Counted from the stretch's first letter, positions 1 through 9,151 are shown. The stretch is 64,000 nt of DNA from an uncultured Desulfobulbaceae bacterium (GCA_945787445.1 CALZHT010000012.1:20416-84415), one strand, 5' to 3'. Made by a program: numbers and translations. The notes: generated from the letters alone by a model not told the origin.

Positions 1-210
1 CCGGACAGCAATTGTATATATAAATGTATATGCAATTATTATAAATGTCAATATAGATAAAACATTATACTTTACAAATATTCTTTATGACGATGCATTT
101 TCGATTCCTGGGTGGATTTTGTCGGTCAGCGAACTATTTATAGGAGAGAAGGCATATTGCCTTTTAAAAAATCAAGAGGGGGGTGTACAATTTGCAAAAA
201 GGGGGGAATC

Positions 211-840
211 ATGTTTGTCGGACACTACGCCTTCGGTTTATTGCTGAAGAAGAAATTCAACGAAATATCCTTATGGCTTTTATTTGTTGCGGTCCAGCTT
301 GTCGACATTCTCGCCTTTATCTTTGTTCTTCTGGGCATAGAAAGGATACGCTATAATCCGAGCCCCAATCCATTCCTGCGGACAATTATTGAATATGTTC
401 CCTTTACACACTCTTTGTTCGGTAACGCCATTCTCGCTGGCATGGTTTTCCTGCTTTTCTGGAAACTCAACAGCAGGCGCTGGGCAAGTGTTCTTGCCAT
501 TGGCGTCCTGTCCCACTGGTTCCTGGATGTTCTCGTGCACACACCGGATATGCCTCTTTTCTTTGACAGCTATAAAGTCGGCCTGGGGCTGTGGCACCTG
601 CCCATTTTGAGCTTTGCAGCCGAAATTGCTTTCCTGCTTCTGGCAGGAATTATCCTCCTCAAAGGCTCCCCGCAGATCAACCGTTATATCGTCCTTGTCA
701 CTCTCCTGGTAGTAGCATATGGAGGCATGTTCTTTGCGCCGGAAGCGGAAGCAAAAGCGGCAGTAGTTGCTTTTTCCAGTCTCACCATTTACTCGTTCTA
801 CACTGCCCTGGCGTATTGGTGTGAAAGAAGAAAGGCTTAA
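211..840 (+). CDS. Membrane protein of the YdjM/DUF457-like putative metal-dependent hydrolase group
   Basis: The 209-residue product is a polytopic inner-membrane protein. It opens with VGHYAFGLLLKK and has hydrophobic helices around residues 25-45, 75-95, 105-125, 140-160 and 165-205. His/Asp-bearing motifs between the helices (GHYAFG, PFTHSLFG, LSHWFLDVLVHTPDMP) match the pattern of the membrane-bound putative metal-dependent hydrolases, in which His and Asp are thought to bind metal. The start at 211 is chosen because a strong purine-rich ribosome site (ggggggaa) lies just upstream. The open frame reaches back to 112, but that part looks non-coding. The gene stands alone and its substrate is unknown. 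Family assignment comes from motif pattern only. Confidence 0.7.
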   Translation: MFVGHYAFGLLLKKKFNEISLWLLFVAVQLVDILAFIFVLLGIERIRYNPSPNPFLRTIIEYVPFTHSLFGNAILAGMVFLLFWKLNSRRWASVLAIGVLSHWFLDVLVHTPDMPLFFDSYKVGLGLWHLPILSFAAEIAFLLLAGIILLKGSPQINRYIVLVTLLVVAYGGMFFAPEAEAKAAVVAFSSLTIYSFYTALAYWCERRKA

Positions 841-1023
841 TTTCATTTTTTCGACGATGATATATGCTTGCCATATGGACAAGGTAGTAGAAAAACACTA
901 TGATTCAGGCAAGGCTGTTGGAAAATACAGGGGCTGCCCAGGAGGTAGGATCGTACTTGATATACTGCTGAGAGGAATCAGATAATGCTAATATTTGACG
1001 GGATAGCGTCAAAAGGAGGGAAT

Positions 1024-1539
1024 ATGAAATCTTCAGCTGTTTCAATTATTTTTTTGTCACTTCTCTTCACTCCATTTTCAATATTTTCCACCAATAGTTT
1101 TGCCGACATAAAGACCGAAGAAAAGGTGGAAATGGAAATCGGCATCAACAGAGAACACAGAGACGTCGGATTGAAGCGTTTGGAATTAGTCGATAAGGCG
1201 TTAGATCGTGAACTTGTTGAAAGAAAAAGACAGCTCGTCCACAAGATCGAGCAGGATTACAATAAAAAGGTTATCGAGCTTATTAACAGCATCATCCCGG
1301 CAATCTTTAATAACAAAGTGATGACCCACCTGGATGTCAATTTTTTTGCCCCTGAGTTCGAATCCCAGATTCATGCCAGTCAGACTGCTTCTGTGTCAAT
1401 TATCCTCACGAATGAGGCTTTTGGTACATGGGCCGCGCAAAATTCCAGCGAACAAGATGCCATGGACAAAATGAAGCAATTGCTCACTACCACATTTAAA
1501 ATTCCGCCTGAAAATATTTCCATTCTGGTGGTCAATTAG
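1024..1539 (+). CDS. Exported protein of unknown function
   Basis: The 171-residue product has an N-terminal signal peptide (Lys, then a hydrophobic run ending near NSFA-D at about residue 28) and is probably periplasmic. The mature part starts with a charged helix (residues 45-85, many Lys/Glu/Arg) and continues into a mixed region ending in PPENISILVVN. That ending vaguely recalls ring-forming FliF/YscJ domains, but the likeness is too weak to name it. The start at 1024 has an aggagg ribosome site 6-12 bases upstream, while the longer frame from 985 has none. It sits 61 bp before the lipase-like lipoprotein and could be co-transcribed. I do not recognise the family. Confidence 0.65.
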   Translation: MKSSAVSIIFLSLLFTPFSIFSTNSFADIKTEEKVEMEIGINREHRDVGLKRLELVDKALDRELVERKRQLVHKIEQDYNKKVIELINSIIPAIFNNKVMTHLDVNFFAPEFESQIHASQTASVSIILTNEAFGTWAAQNSSEQDAMDKMKQLLTTTFKIPPENISILVVN

Positions 1540-1600
1540 AAGCTCTTTATTTTTACAATCAGAAATTAATTCGGATCATTTGCCCTATCCGCCATAGACA

Positions 1601-3502
1601 ATGCGTGTAAGTAGAACGGTTTTTTCATTTATTTTTTTTCTCTCTTCTGTGATGACCGGCTGCGCCTTTATCCATCTGCAGAAGGAAGTTGAAATCATCC
1701 ACGAGTCCACTATTCTTGTCGGAAACGTTTCAACCAGCATCGTTCCCTGGCAAATGCCGGTTGTCGTTGCTGCATATGCAAAAAACAAGGACATCAGAAA
1801 AGTTGCTCACTATACAATACTTCATGAACCGGGATCCTATGAATTAATGGTTCCGAAAGGGAACTGTTTTATTTTTGCTTTTGGTGATACGAATGGAAAC
1901 CTGGTTTATGAAGCGGGAGAACCGGCCGGCCAGTATATCGGCCCGCAGCCTATTTTTGCGCCAGGCGGCGGAGTTGTTTCAGACCTGGATTTTATAATTT
2001 CCGAGACAAGCAGCGCCAATGTTGATTTTCCGGTAGGTTCTGCAGTTTCTCCAAAACGACCGAAGAAATTGCACAGCACCCTGCCCGGTGCGTTAGCGGA
2101 TCTGGATGATGAGTTGTTTTCGGATGCGTATGGAATAAAAGGCTATTGGGAGCCGATGGATTTTTTTAAAGAAGTCGGCGGCAATATCTATTTTCTTGGC
2201 GAGTATGATCCGAAGAAGATCCCTATCCTGTTTGTGCACGGTGCGGCAGGATCGCCCCAGAACTGGAAATACTTTTTTGATAATATTGATCTAAGCCGCT
2301 ATCAGCCATGGTTTTATTATTATCCCTCCGGGTCTTCTCTGCAATCCATGTCCCATTTACTGCTCTGGAAGTTACTGAATCTCCGCATCAAGTATAACTT
2401 TGATGAATTGTATATTACGGCCCACAGTATGGGCGGGTTGGTGGTCAGGTCGTTTCTTCTGGATCACGGGCACTATTTTCCGCAAGTAAAGCTTTTCATT
2501 TCAATTTCAACGCCATGGGGCGGTGAGAAGCTCGCGGAAAGCGGGGTGAAATACTCCCCGGCAGTGATTCCGGCATGGAAGGATATGCAGCCGGAAGGGG
2601 AGTTTATCAAATCTTTATTCCATAAGACAATATCGCCGGAAATCGACTATTATCTCTTTTTCGGACATAAAGGAAACCGCAATCCGATACGGCCGAATAA
2701 TGACGGGGCTGTTACTTTGACCAGCCAGTTGGATCTGCGGCCGCAATCAGAAGCTAAAATGATATACGGTTTTAATGAAAATCATATGAGCATTCTTTCG
2801 AGCAGGGAAGTACTGGCGCAATATAATGCCATCCTCGCCGCTAGAAATGAACCGAATGGTGATGCCCCACAATTCAAGGGGGGTAAAATGCAGGTTCATT
2901 ATTCTTTTGATTATCCTGCAGAAAATCCAAGACCCCGGCCGTCCCTCCTGCTTAGTCCTGTGGACAAAAACCGGGCAGAAATCATACTCTATCATGTGGG
3001 CGATACAGGACAGGATTTCGGTCCGTTTCCCGCCGGGGACTACAAGGTGAGTATGATTGCCTCGGCATTTAGAGCTGAACCGCATACAATACCTGTAACC
3101 ATTGCCGCAGGTAAAATTCCCACTCTCAAATTTTCACTGATACCGCAGGGGAACTTTTTGGGATATATCACGATGCCTCTTGATAAAAGCGACAACCCGG
3201 CGGGAATATTTCGGGCACCGGCTGAAAATGTGCGCATACAGTCCATCACCCTGACCGGGGCCGGTGTAAATCGCACGCTTATCCCGTTGCAAGGGGAAGT
3301 ATTCAATTATTCCGACCACTATTTATCGGGAAAAGATTATGCCTTTAAGGCCTGGTTCTGTTTTTTTGATTTGCCGGAGGGGCCATACGAACTCACCATC
3401 AAGGCCGAGGGTTACGAGCACTCTACGACAGAACATAGGGTTGTGCCTGGGCAACTCAACAGCTCACAGGTTATTGAATTAAACCCGCTGAAATCACCTT
3501 GA
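1601..3502 (+). CDS. Lipoprotein with alpha/beta-hydrolase (lipase-like) domain
   Basis: The 633-residue protein has a lipoprotein signal (hydrophobic run ending MTGC, Cys21), so it is probably membrane-anchored in the envelope. A beta-rich segment (about 35-140) precedes an alpha/beta-hydrolase domain (about 200-410). This domain carries the oxyanion-hole motif PILFVHGAAGS near residue 212 and the nucleophile elbow AHSMGG near 278, followed by an acid/His region (NNDGAVTLTS, NENHMSILSS). The pattern fits PGAP1/DUF676-type lipases or acyltransferases. The last 200 residues look like beta-sandwich repeats resembling carboxypeptidase-regulatory domains. The enzyme probably hydrolyses an ester or lipid, but the substrate cannot be told. 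Confidence 0.8.
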   Translation: MRVSRTVFSFIFFLSSVMTGCAFIHLQKEVEIIHESTILVGNVSTSIVPWQMPVVVAAYAKNKDIRKVAHYTILHEPGSYELMVPKGNCFIFAFGDTNGNLVYEAGEPAGQYIGPQPIFAPGGGVVSDLDFIISETSSANVDFPVGSAVSPKRPKKLHSTLPGALADLDDELFSDAYGIKGYWEPMDFFKEVGGNIYFLGEYDPKKIPILFVHGAAGSPQNWKYFFDNIDLSRYQPWFYYYPSGSSLQSMSHLLLWKLLNLRIKYNFDELYITAHSMGGLVVRSFLLDHGHYFPQVKLFISISTPWGGEKLAESGVKYSPAVIPAWKDMQPEGEFIKSLFHKTISPEIDYYLFFGHKGNRNPIRPNNDGAVTLTSQLDLRPQSEAKMIYGFNENHMSILSSREVLAQYNAILAARNEPNGDAPQFKGGKMQVHYSFDYPAENPRPRPSLLLSPVDKNRAEIILYHVGDTGQDFGPFPAGDYKVSMIASAFRAEPHTIPVTIAAGKIPTLKFSLIPQGNFLGYITMPLDKSDNPAGIFRAPAENVRIQSITLTGAGVNRTLIPLQGEVFNYSDHYLSGKDYAFKAWFCFFDLPEGPYELTIKAEGYEHSTTEHRVVPGQLNSSQVIELNPLKSP

Positions 3503-3551
3503 GATGCCACAGGAGTATTTTGCCACTAATCCATAATCTCGGGACAGGTCA

Positions 3552-3625
3552 AAGTGCCCAAAGTTAAAGGAAATATCTGATCAGAAAAGTACCATAATTT
3601 TAGGCACTTCAAACTTTAGGCACTT
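3552..3625. repeat. Inverted repeat with GTGCC(T/C)AAA core
   Basis: AAGTGCCCAAAGTT (3552-3565) is matched by its reverse complement AACTTTAGGCACTT (3612-3625) at 13 of 14 positions. An extra partial copy (TTTAGGCACTT, 3599-3609) lies in between. It lies between the lipase and the aldo/keto reductase genes. It could be a hairpin or the remains of a short mobile repeat. There is no T-run, so it is not a typical terminator. Confidence 0.55.
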
Positions 3626-3686
3626 CTTTTACGCTCGTATTTTTAGTATCAACTATTAATCTGCCGAGATCAGGTTATCTGAACGT

Positions 3687-4487
3687 ATGAACTTCAGTGA
3701 AAAAATATCATTGGGCAGAACCGGGCTGCAAGTCGGTCGGTTGGGGATTTCTTCGAGTTTCGGCGCGCCGGCAGAGGCCTATGAGGAGGCGTTTGAGCGA
3801 GGTTGCAATTATTTTACCTGGGGCACATTCCTGAAAGGCAGATCATCACAAATGAAAGCAGCCGTAAAGAATATCTGTGCCAGGGGGGAACAGGATAACC
3901 TTGTCCTGGCCATACTGAGCTATGCCCACAACGCCTTTTTAACCGAAACGTTTTTTGTCCGCGGCCTGAAATCGCTTGGCATTGAGTATGCCGATGTGCT
4001 TATTTTAGGATATTTCCCCAAGCGTCCCCCGCAAAAGGTAATAGACGGCGCCCTGAACTTGGTCGAAAAAGGGTTGGTCCGCTTTATCGGTATCACCAGT
4101 CATAATAGAAAGGTTTTTCCCCAACTTTACCGGGAATCCATTTTTGACATTTTTCATGTCCGTTACAATGCCGCGCACCGCGGGGCGGAAACGGATGTTT
4201 TTCCCGAACTTATCGGCAAAGACCGGCCTGGTTTGGTATCGTTCACTGCCACCTGTTGGAATAAATTGCTTAATCCCAAGAAGACGCCGCCTGATGAAAA
4301 AACACCCTCAGCTGTTGATTGCTATCGTTTTGTCCTGTCCAACCCGGCAGTGGATATTTGCATGATGGGAGCAAAGACCATTGCCCAGATGCGGGAAAAT
4401 CTCACCACCCTCGACTATGGTCCGTTAACGAATGAAGAGTTGAACAGGATGAGGAGAATAGGGGATTTTATATACGGAAAAAAGTGA
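3687..4487 (+). CDS. Aldo/keto reductase-fold protein lacking the usual catalytic residues
   Basis: The 266-residue protein starts with the aldo/keto reductase hallmark SLGRTGLQVGRLG and keeps the barrel pattern through FIGITSHN and the C-terminal NPAVDICMMGAKTIAQM region, where NADPH-type enzymes bind cofactor. The usual Asp-Tyr-Lys-His tetrad is not visible. The GxNFxDTA position reads GCNYFTWG, the TK position reads LVLAILSY, and the LLHxP position reads LILGYFPK. This points to a divergent subfamily with altered chemistry or a non-catalytic role. The length is normal to slightly short. It is a single gene with no clear operon partner. Confidence 0.8.
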   Translation: MNFSEKISLGRTGLQVGRLGISSSFGAPAEAYEEAFERGCNYFTWGTFLKGRSSQMKAAVKNICARGEQDNLVLAILSYAHNAFLTETFFVRGLKSLGIEYADVLILGYFPKRPPQKVIDGALNLVEKGLVRFIGITSHNRKVFPQLYRESIFDIFHVRYNAAHRGAETDVFPELIGKDRPGLVSFTATCWNKLLNPKKTPPDEKTPSAVDCYRFVLSNPAVDICMMGAKTIAQMRENLTTLDYGPLTNEELNRMRRIGDFIYGKK

Positions 4488-4860
4488 TTAAAACGACCTC
4501 CGTTAAATTGCAGACCGTTCCGATCAAATCATAAAGGTGATGCACAATATCATTCACCTATACATAGCGACATAAGTTCGAGGCGCCCATCCAGAGAAGG
4601 AACGAGCGAGGAGCCAGCAGAGTCCCGCTTTAGTGGGATGAGCAAGCACAGCAGCGAGTGACAAAGCCTGATGGGATGTATCGGACTTATGGTATTGTGT
4701 ATAGATCCGTAATCCCTATAAAAGAGTTTTCCTTGCATTCTCTTCTCCTGCCTTATCATAATGAAGTACTCTGCATTAAATAAACGGAGTACCATGTTGT
4801 AAAATAGTAATAGTTTCAATAATATATATAATAAGAATCATAATTCCCTCTAAAATTATC
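4488..4860. other. Gene-free interval before the radical SAM gene
   Basis: No convincing coding frame is present; the longest one is an antisense frame without coding character. The centre holds a palindromic element (see 4558-4704). The AT-rich part after 4740 probably contains the promoter of the radical SAM gene, but no clean -35/-10 pair stands out. I looked for a small precursor peptide, as expected beside a RiPP maturase, and found none. Confidence 0.6.
4558..4704. repeat. 147-bp palindromic element with imperfect terminal inverted repeats
   Basis: The ends, ctatacatagcgacataagt and the reverse complement of acttatggtattgtgtatag, match at 15 of 20 positions, and the pairing runs a few bases further inward. 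Inside is a clear small hairpin (tcccgct at 4623-4629 pairing with agtggga at 4632-4638) within a purine-rich, locally repetitive stretch. The structure suggests a non-autonomous mobile element or a structured RNA. No coding potential is seen. Confidence 0.5.
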
Positions 4861-6171
4861 ATGGTCAGTTATAGAGAACTTGCAGAGAAGCTCCCTAAGC
4901 TTCTGCAGCGTAAAGGTTTAGTGCATGAGCAATATGGTGATCTAAATCAGAAACAATCTGTTACTTTGCAATGCAATGGCACGCCGATTCTTTCTTATAA
5001 CGAAAAGGAACCTTTTTATATCCATATTTCAGTGACCGGCCGCTGTTATGCAAGATGCAAGGGGTGTGTTAATGGTTCAATAACACTCACTTGTAAAGAT
5101 GGAAGGTCTAACAGACCATCGATTCGTGATACAATCCCCGAAAGAGATGCTAAAGCAGTTATCAATCTGCTGGACAAACATGCAAAAAAGGAAGCGGTTC
5201 TCTGCTTTTACGGCGGTGAACCCCTCCTTGCCGTACAGGCCATTGAGGAAATTGTTGCGTATCTTGAGCAGAATGGTGACGTAAGAATGCCGCAATTGAT
5301 GCTCTATACCAATGGTGATTTGCTGGAGATGGTTGCAGATAAGCATTCCGGTTTGATTGCAAAACTCTGGCTCATCTCTGTTTCTATTGATGGTCGAAAA
5401 AAGCAGCATGATGCAACCAGGCTAGGCACAAGTTTAGACAAAATTCACAAAGGTCTAACAAAAATACGAGGCCATAGACAGTCCACTGTGCTCATGTGGT
5501 CCACCCTACGGGAGGAACAATCCCTATTTGATTGTTTTATGGAGTTTCTCTACTTATATAAACATGGAGATGCGGACCAATTTTTCTGGCACTGGATTGA
5601 GACGGTAGAGCCATATACTCAATTTTTCGAGTATGCTGCATCTTATGAAACCGGCCTGCACTCTATTATGGATCATTATCTTGAATTCCTGCAAAGAGGC
5701 AGAATTTTACCTGTTGTGCATATCAACGAACTTCTGCTCTATATTTTAACTGGAAATGAGCGTAATTCTTCAGCATGTGGAGTGGAACTGGCGGGGAATT
5801 ATGACCTTATAGATGGTAAAGTGCATTCTTGCGCGGATTTGCCGCCTGAATTAGCTATAGGGGAAATAGGTGATGATGGCACCGTCTATTTCCATGACCA
5901 CGATTTGTCACCCCTTGTATTGTATAAGGAATTACTCGGCTGTTCCGAATGTGGAGTTCATGGCTATTGTGGAGGAAGGTGCCCCGTGCAAGCGCAGGTG
6001 GGTTCTGCTGAGCGGCTTGTGCAGTATTGTCAGCTCATGCGGCTGCATGTTGCGGTCGTAAAACAATATGTCCCGCAGATCCTGCCATTAATGGCTGAAA
6101 AAGATATCAGTGTCCAGCAACTCTATGATGAGTCCGCCTGCTTTGCCCAATTTACAGACGTTACTCCGTAA
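4861..6171 (+). CDS. Radical SAM/SPASM-domain protein
   Basis: The 436-residue protein contains the radical SAM cluster motif CYARCKGC (Cys62, Cys66, Cys69; CX3CX2C) and the SAM-binding motif CFYGGEP near residues 115-121. Its C-terminal SPASM region has a Cys pair (ACGVEL...VHSC) followed by CSECGVHGYCGGRC, exactly CX2CX5CX3C, and a final Cys (LVQYC). SPASM proteins bind extra 4Fe-4S clusters and mature peptides (RiPP sactipeptide or quinone-type maturases) or enzymes (anaerobic sulfatase maturases). No substrate peptide, sulfatase or transporter gene is next to it, so the target is unknown. It is bracketed on both sides by palindromic repeats, which hints at mobility. Confidence 0.9.
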   Translation: MVSYRELAEKLPKLLQRKGLVHEQYGDLNQKQSVTLQCNGTPILSYNEKEPFYIHISVTGRCYARCKGCVNGSITLTCKDGRSNRPSIRDTIPERDAKAVINLLDKHAKKEAVLCFYGGEPLLAVQAIEEIVAYLEQNGDVRMPQLMLYTNGDLLEMVADKHSGLIAKLWLISVSIDGRKKQHDATRLGTSLDKIHKGLTKIRGHRQSTVLMWSTLREEQSLFDCFMEFLYLYKHGDADQFFWHWIETVEPYTQFFEYAASYETGLHSIMDHYLEFLQRGRILPVVHINELLLYILTGNERNSSACGVELAGNYDLIDGKVHSCADLPPELAIGEIGDDGTVYFHDHDLSPLVLYKELLGCSECGVHGYCGGRCPVQAQVGSAERLVQYCQLMRLHVAVVKQYVPQILPLMAEKDISVQQLYDESACFAQFTDVTP

Positions 6172-6274
6172 GTGACTGCATGCACCGCATCTTCGCACGA
6201 TCGCTCCTGTCCGCATAGCAGGCTATAGCGAACAGTCGCGCTTGTCCGAATCTACGGCACCTGTAGTCACTTAC
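6168..6274. repeat. 107-bp palindromic repeat overlapping the radical SAM stop codon
   Basis: GTAAGTGACT (6168-6177) and AGTCACTTAC (6265-6274) are perfect 10-bp inverted repeats. Further internal complementarity (CCG/CGG, and CGCT...AGCG around a CTG/CAG stem) would let the whole unit fold into a long interrupted hairpin. The left end overlaps the TAA of the radical SAM gene. It could act as a terminator-like structure or be a MITE-type insertion that supplied the stop codon. Confidence 0.55.
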
Positions 6275-6387
6275 AGCTTTTAATGAATACGAAAAGCGAG
6301 CTTCAATAACAATGTTTTTAAGGAATTTTATTCTGTTTTAGGACTTACTGCCTCGCAGCTTGTTGAGAGGTAGTCCATTTGGATTGG

Positions 6388-7893
6388 TTAGAGCTCAAGA
6401 TAGCGCACATCACCGCCTCTCCGTGGGTCTCCACCGCCTTTTCCTCGGGCAATGGCATGCACCCCTCCAAAATAAACGTCTTGCACCCCCCAGATATTCA
6501 CTGGCCATTTTTTGCGGAGTGACCCTACGGTAGCTTCAGGATAGTCAGGCTCTGTTTGCAGGATCTTGCCGTCCCAGTGTAGTCGAGGCGCCTTGACCGC
6601 TTGATCCACATCCATGTCAAAATCGATAATATTGCTGATAACCTGGGTTATTGCGGTGCGGATGCGCTTGCTGCCGCCGCTGCCCAGGATCAATTCAGGG
6701 ATGTTGTCACGCACCAGGATGGACGGCGCCATCATGGAACAGACCCTTTGTCCGGGGGGACCGGCATGGAATCCATCCGGATGCAGATCGTCTTCTCCAA
6801 GCATGTTGTTGAGCATGATGCCGGTACCGGGCACAATATACCCTGAACCTTCACCGTTTGAAGTGGTCATGGATGCCACATTGCCGTAACTGTCCATAAC
6901 GCTTATATGGGTTGTGCCGCGGCTGAAGGTCCTAAGATTTTTTGAAGCATTAGGCACCCAATCAGAAGACATGGGGTCGAAGCCGTTTTGCCGCAATCCT
7001 TCAATGGTAACCATCACGGTTGCAAGTGCGTCCAAATGCTCGGATGACGACCACGAGTATTCTGACAATGGAAGTTTTTCCAGCAACCGCAGAGCTGCAC
7101 AGATCAAGTTGCCGCCAAAAGAAGGAGGAGGATTTGTGAGCAGCTGTCTGCCTCGGTAATTTGCCGCCAATGGCTTTCGTTCTATGACTTGATAGGAATG
7201 GAGATCCGCTGCGGTCAACAGCCCTTGTCCATGTTCCATATCTGCAGCAATTCTTTGTGCCAGATCTCCTTCATAAAAATTTTTTTCCATGTCTTTGGGG
7301 AGATCTTCGAGAAAGTCTGCATAGTCCCGGTTCACAAGGAAATCACCATCTTTCAGAAATCGGCCGTTGGGGGCAAAGAGTTTTTTCCCTGCATTTGTGA
7401 GGATCATGATTGGTTTGAGCAGATCCAGGAAATAGGCTTGCTGACCGCTTATTCTGACGCCGCGCCGGGCAAGTTCAATGGCCGGACCGACAATTTCGCT
7501 AAATGGTAACTTGCCTAACTTTTTGTGGATATGCAAAAAACCTTTGAGATTTCCAGGTACCGCCACAGAGCCCAAACCAATATTGAAATCCTGATCAGAA
7601 CCAGAGAAACGGACGGTCACGGGAAAAAAGTGAGGTTCACGGTTTTGATTGTTTAAGCCTCGCCCCGGTGTATCGGCAAAAAAATCAAAAAGAGTTGCCT
7701 GGCCTGCAGCGGTTCTTGACAGAAGGAAACCACCACCGCCGAGGCTGGTTAAAGCCGGTTCAGCCAAAGGACTCACTAGCCCGGCTGCGATGGTGGCATC
7801 AAAAGCATTGCCGCCTTTTTTGAGTGTTGCAATGGCTGCCATGCTCACTTCGGGATGTCCGCAGGCAACAATTGCTTTGTTTTGTGAGATCAT
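6388..7893 (-). CDS. ggt: Gamma-glutamyltransferase family protein
   Basis: The 501-residue protein belongs to the Ntn-hydrolase gamma-glutamyltransferases, which cleave gamma-glutamyl bonds of glutathione and related compounds and self-process into two subunits. The N-terminal part has the family pattern GGNAFDATIAA and SLGGGGF. The processing and nucleophile Thr sits in GTTHISVMD near residue 326, and the substrate-loop PGTGIMLNN follows. There is no obvious signal peptide, unlike the periplasmic Escherichia coli enzyme, so it may act in the cytoplasm. Its ATG overlaps the TGA of the upstream amidohydrolase (ATGA), which indicates translational coupling. With the M20 peptidase it suggests a peptide or amino-acid conjugate salvage pair. 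Confidence 0.88.
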   Translation of the reverse strand: MISQNKAIVACGHPEVSMAAIATLKKGGNAFDATIAAGLVSPLAEPALTSLGGGGFLLSRTAAGQATLFDFFADTPGRGLNNQNREPHFFPVTVRFSGSDQDFNIGLGSVAVPGNLKGFLHIHKKLGKLPFSEIVGPAIELARRGVRISGQQAYFLDLLKPIMILTNAGKKLFAPNGRFLKDGDFLVNRDYADFLEDLPKDMEKNFYEGDLAQRIAADMEHGQGLLTAADLHSYQVIERKPLAANYRGRQLLTNPPPSFGGNLICAALRLLEKLPLSEYSWSSSEHLDALATVMVTIEGLRQNGFDPMSSDWVPNASKNLRTFSRGTTHISVMDSYGNVASMTTSNGEGSGYIVPGTGIMLNNMLGEDDLHPDGFHAGPPGQRVCSMMAPSILVRDNIPELILGSGGSKRIRTAITQVISNIIDFDMDVDQAVKAPRLHWDGKILQTEPDYPEATVGSLRKKWPVNIWGVQDVYFGGVHAIARGKGGGDPRRGGDVRYLEL

Positions 7894-9095
7894 TGGGATT
7901 TATTCTTAATTGCGGAAATGTCATGCAGGGCATTATGGGCTACATGGGCAAAAAAATTGGCCCCCACCGGGAGCACATCTTCATTGAAATCAAAACGAGG
8001 GCTGTGGGCAGGTGCACTTTCATGTTTTTTCTTCCTGGCGCCAAACCGGACAAAACATCCACGAACGTGTTTAAGATAAAAAGAAAAATCTTCACCCCCC
8101 AGGCTGGGGAAGGGGAGACCGAGCACTCCTTCTTTGCCCACTGTTTGTTCAGCAGCTTGCTCTGCGATCCGTGTTGCTTTCACATCATTTATTACCGGCG
8201 GGTAGCCTTCTGTTAAAATCATTGTCGCTTCCGCATTATGGAGCCCTTCCATGGCATTTACCATACGGGAAAGTCCATCGATTATCTGCTGTCTCACCTT
8301 AGGATGAGTAGTTCTGATGGTGCCTTCAAGTACTGCCATATCTGCAATGACATTGGCGGCCGTGCCGCCCTGAATGCGCCCCACTGTAATTACCGTGGGA
8401 TATGACGGGTTCACTTCCCTTGACACCAAGGTCTGGATGGCCATAACCAGAAGGCTGGCCACGACTATGGAGTCCACTGTTTCATGTGGTTTGGCAGCAT
8501 GACCGCCTCGGCCTTTGACTGTTATTGAAAATTTGTCAGTCTGGGCACAGATTTGACCAGGTTGGACGCAGATTTCACCAACGCGATAGTGCCGGTCAAT
8601 GTGGCCGCCAAATATAGCATCAACACATTCCAGTGCACCTTCCCGGATCATGACCTGCGCCCCGCCTTCTCCTTCTTCCGCCGGTTGGAAAAGGAGTATA
8701 ACTTTGCCTGGCAATGATGTCTTGGTAAGCATGGAAGCCGCACCCAGGACCATGGCAATATGGCCGTCGTGTCCGCAGGCATGCATTACGCCCGAATTTT
8801 TTGAGGAAAAGGGAAGGCCGGTCTGTTCTTCAACCGGCAGGGCATCCATGTCAGCCCTGAGAGCTATGCATGGGCCGTCCATATTTGTATCACCCAGGGT
8901 TGCGACAATACCCGTACCACCGATATGAGTTATATAGTTAATGCCAAGCTCATCAAGCTTTCCGGTAATAAACTTTGCGGTTTCATGTTCTTGAAAACCT
9001 AGCTCGGGATTCTGGTGAATAGTCCGCCGAATCTCCTGCATCCAGGTTATTAGTTTTTGGTCCGGGCCGAATTTTTTCATACAAGGTACACTCAT
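7890..9095 (-). CDS. M20-family amidohydrolase (hippurate/N-acyl-amino-acid hydrolase type)
   Basis: The product has about 401 residues from the chosen start and shows the M20D zinc amidohydrolase pattern: ALRADMDALPVEEQ, MHACGHDGHIAM (metal ligands), FQPAEEGEGGA (catalytic Glu), the dimerisation domain with GRGGHAAKPHETVDS, and GGEDFSFYL near the C-terminus. Such enzymes remove acyl groups from amino acids. The start is uncertain. The open frame begins at a TTG at 9170, overlapping the MoeA-like gene, but the conserved part starts near MKKFGPDQKL, so ATG 9095 or 9080 is more likely. The stop overlaps the start of the gamma-glutamyltransferase gene. The MoeA-like gene lies directly upstream on the same strand. 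Confidence 0.88.
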   Translation of the reverse strand: MSVPCMKKFGPDQKLITWMQEIRRTIHQNPELGFQEHETAKFITGKLDELGINYITHIGGTGIVATLGDTNMDGPCIALRADMDALPVEEQTGLPFSSKNSGVMHACGHDGHIAMVLGAASMLTKTSLPGKVILLFQPAEEGEGGAQVMIREGALECVDAIFGGHIDRHYRVGEICVQPGQICAQTDKFSITVKGRGGHAAKPHETVDSIVVASLLVMAIQTLVSREVNPSYPTVITVGRIQGGTAANVIADMAVLEGTIRTTHPKVRQQIIDGLSRMVNAMEGLHNAEATMILTEGYPPVINDVKATRIAEQAAEQTVGKEGVLGLPFPSLGGEDFSFYLKHVRGCFVRFGARKKKHESAPAHSPRFDFNEDVLPVGANFFAHVAHNALHDISAIKNKSQ

Positions 9096-9151
9096 AAATT
9101 GTGAGTTGGTTCTGTATTGGAAATAACTGTATATCGGACTAAAAAAGCCGG

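Noticed and set aside
280..882. A 200-residue antisense frame over the first membrane-protein gene
   Set aside because: It is the mirror of a gene with clear membrane helices and a ribosome site, and it has no family features.
4550..4819. An 89-residue minus-strand frame and the idea of a retron-type RNA before the radical SAM gene
   Set aside because: The frame lacks coding character and a ribosome site. No reverse transcriptase is in the window, so the inverted-end element is kept only as a repeat.
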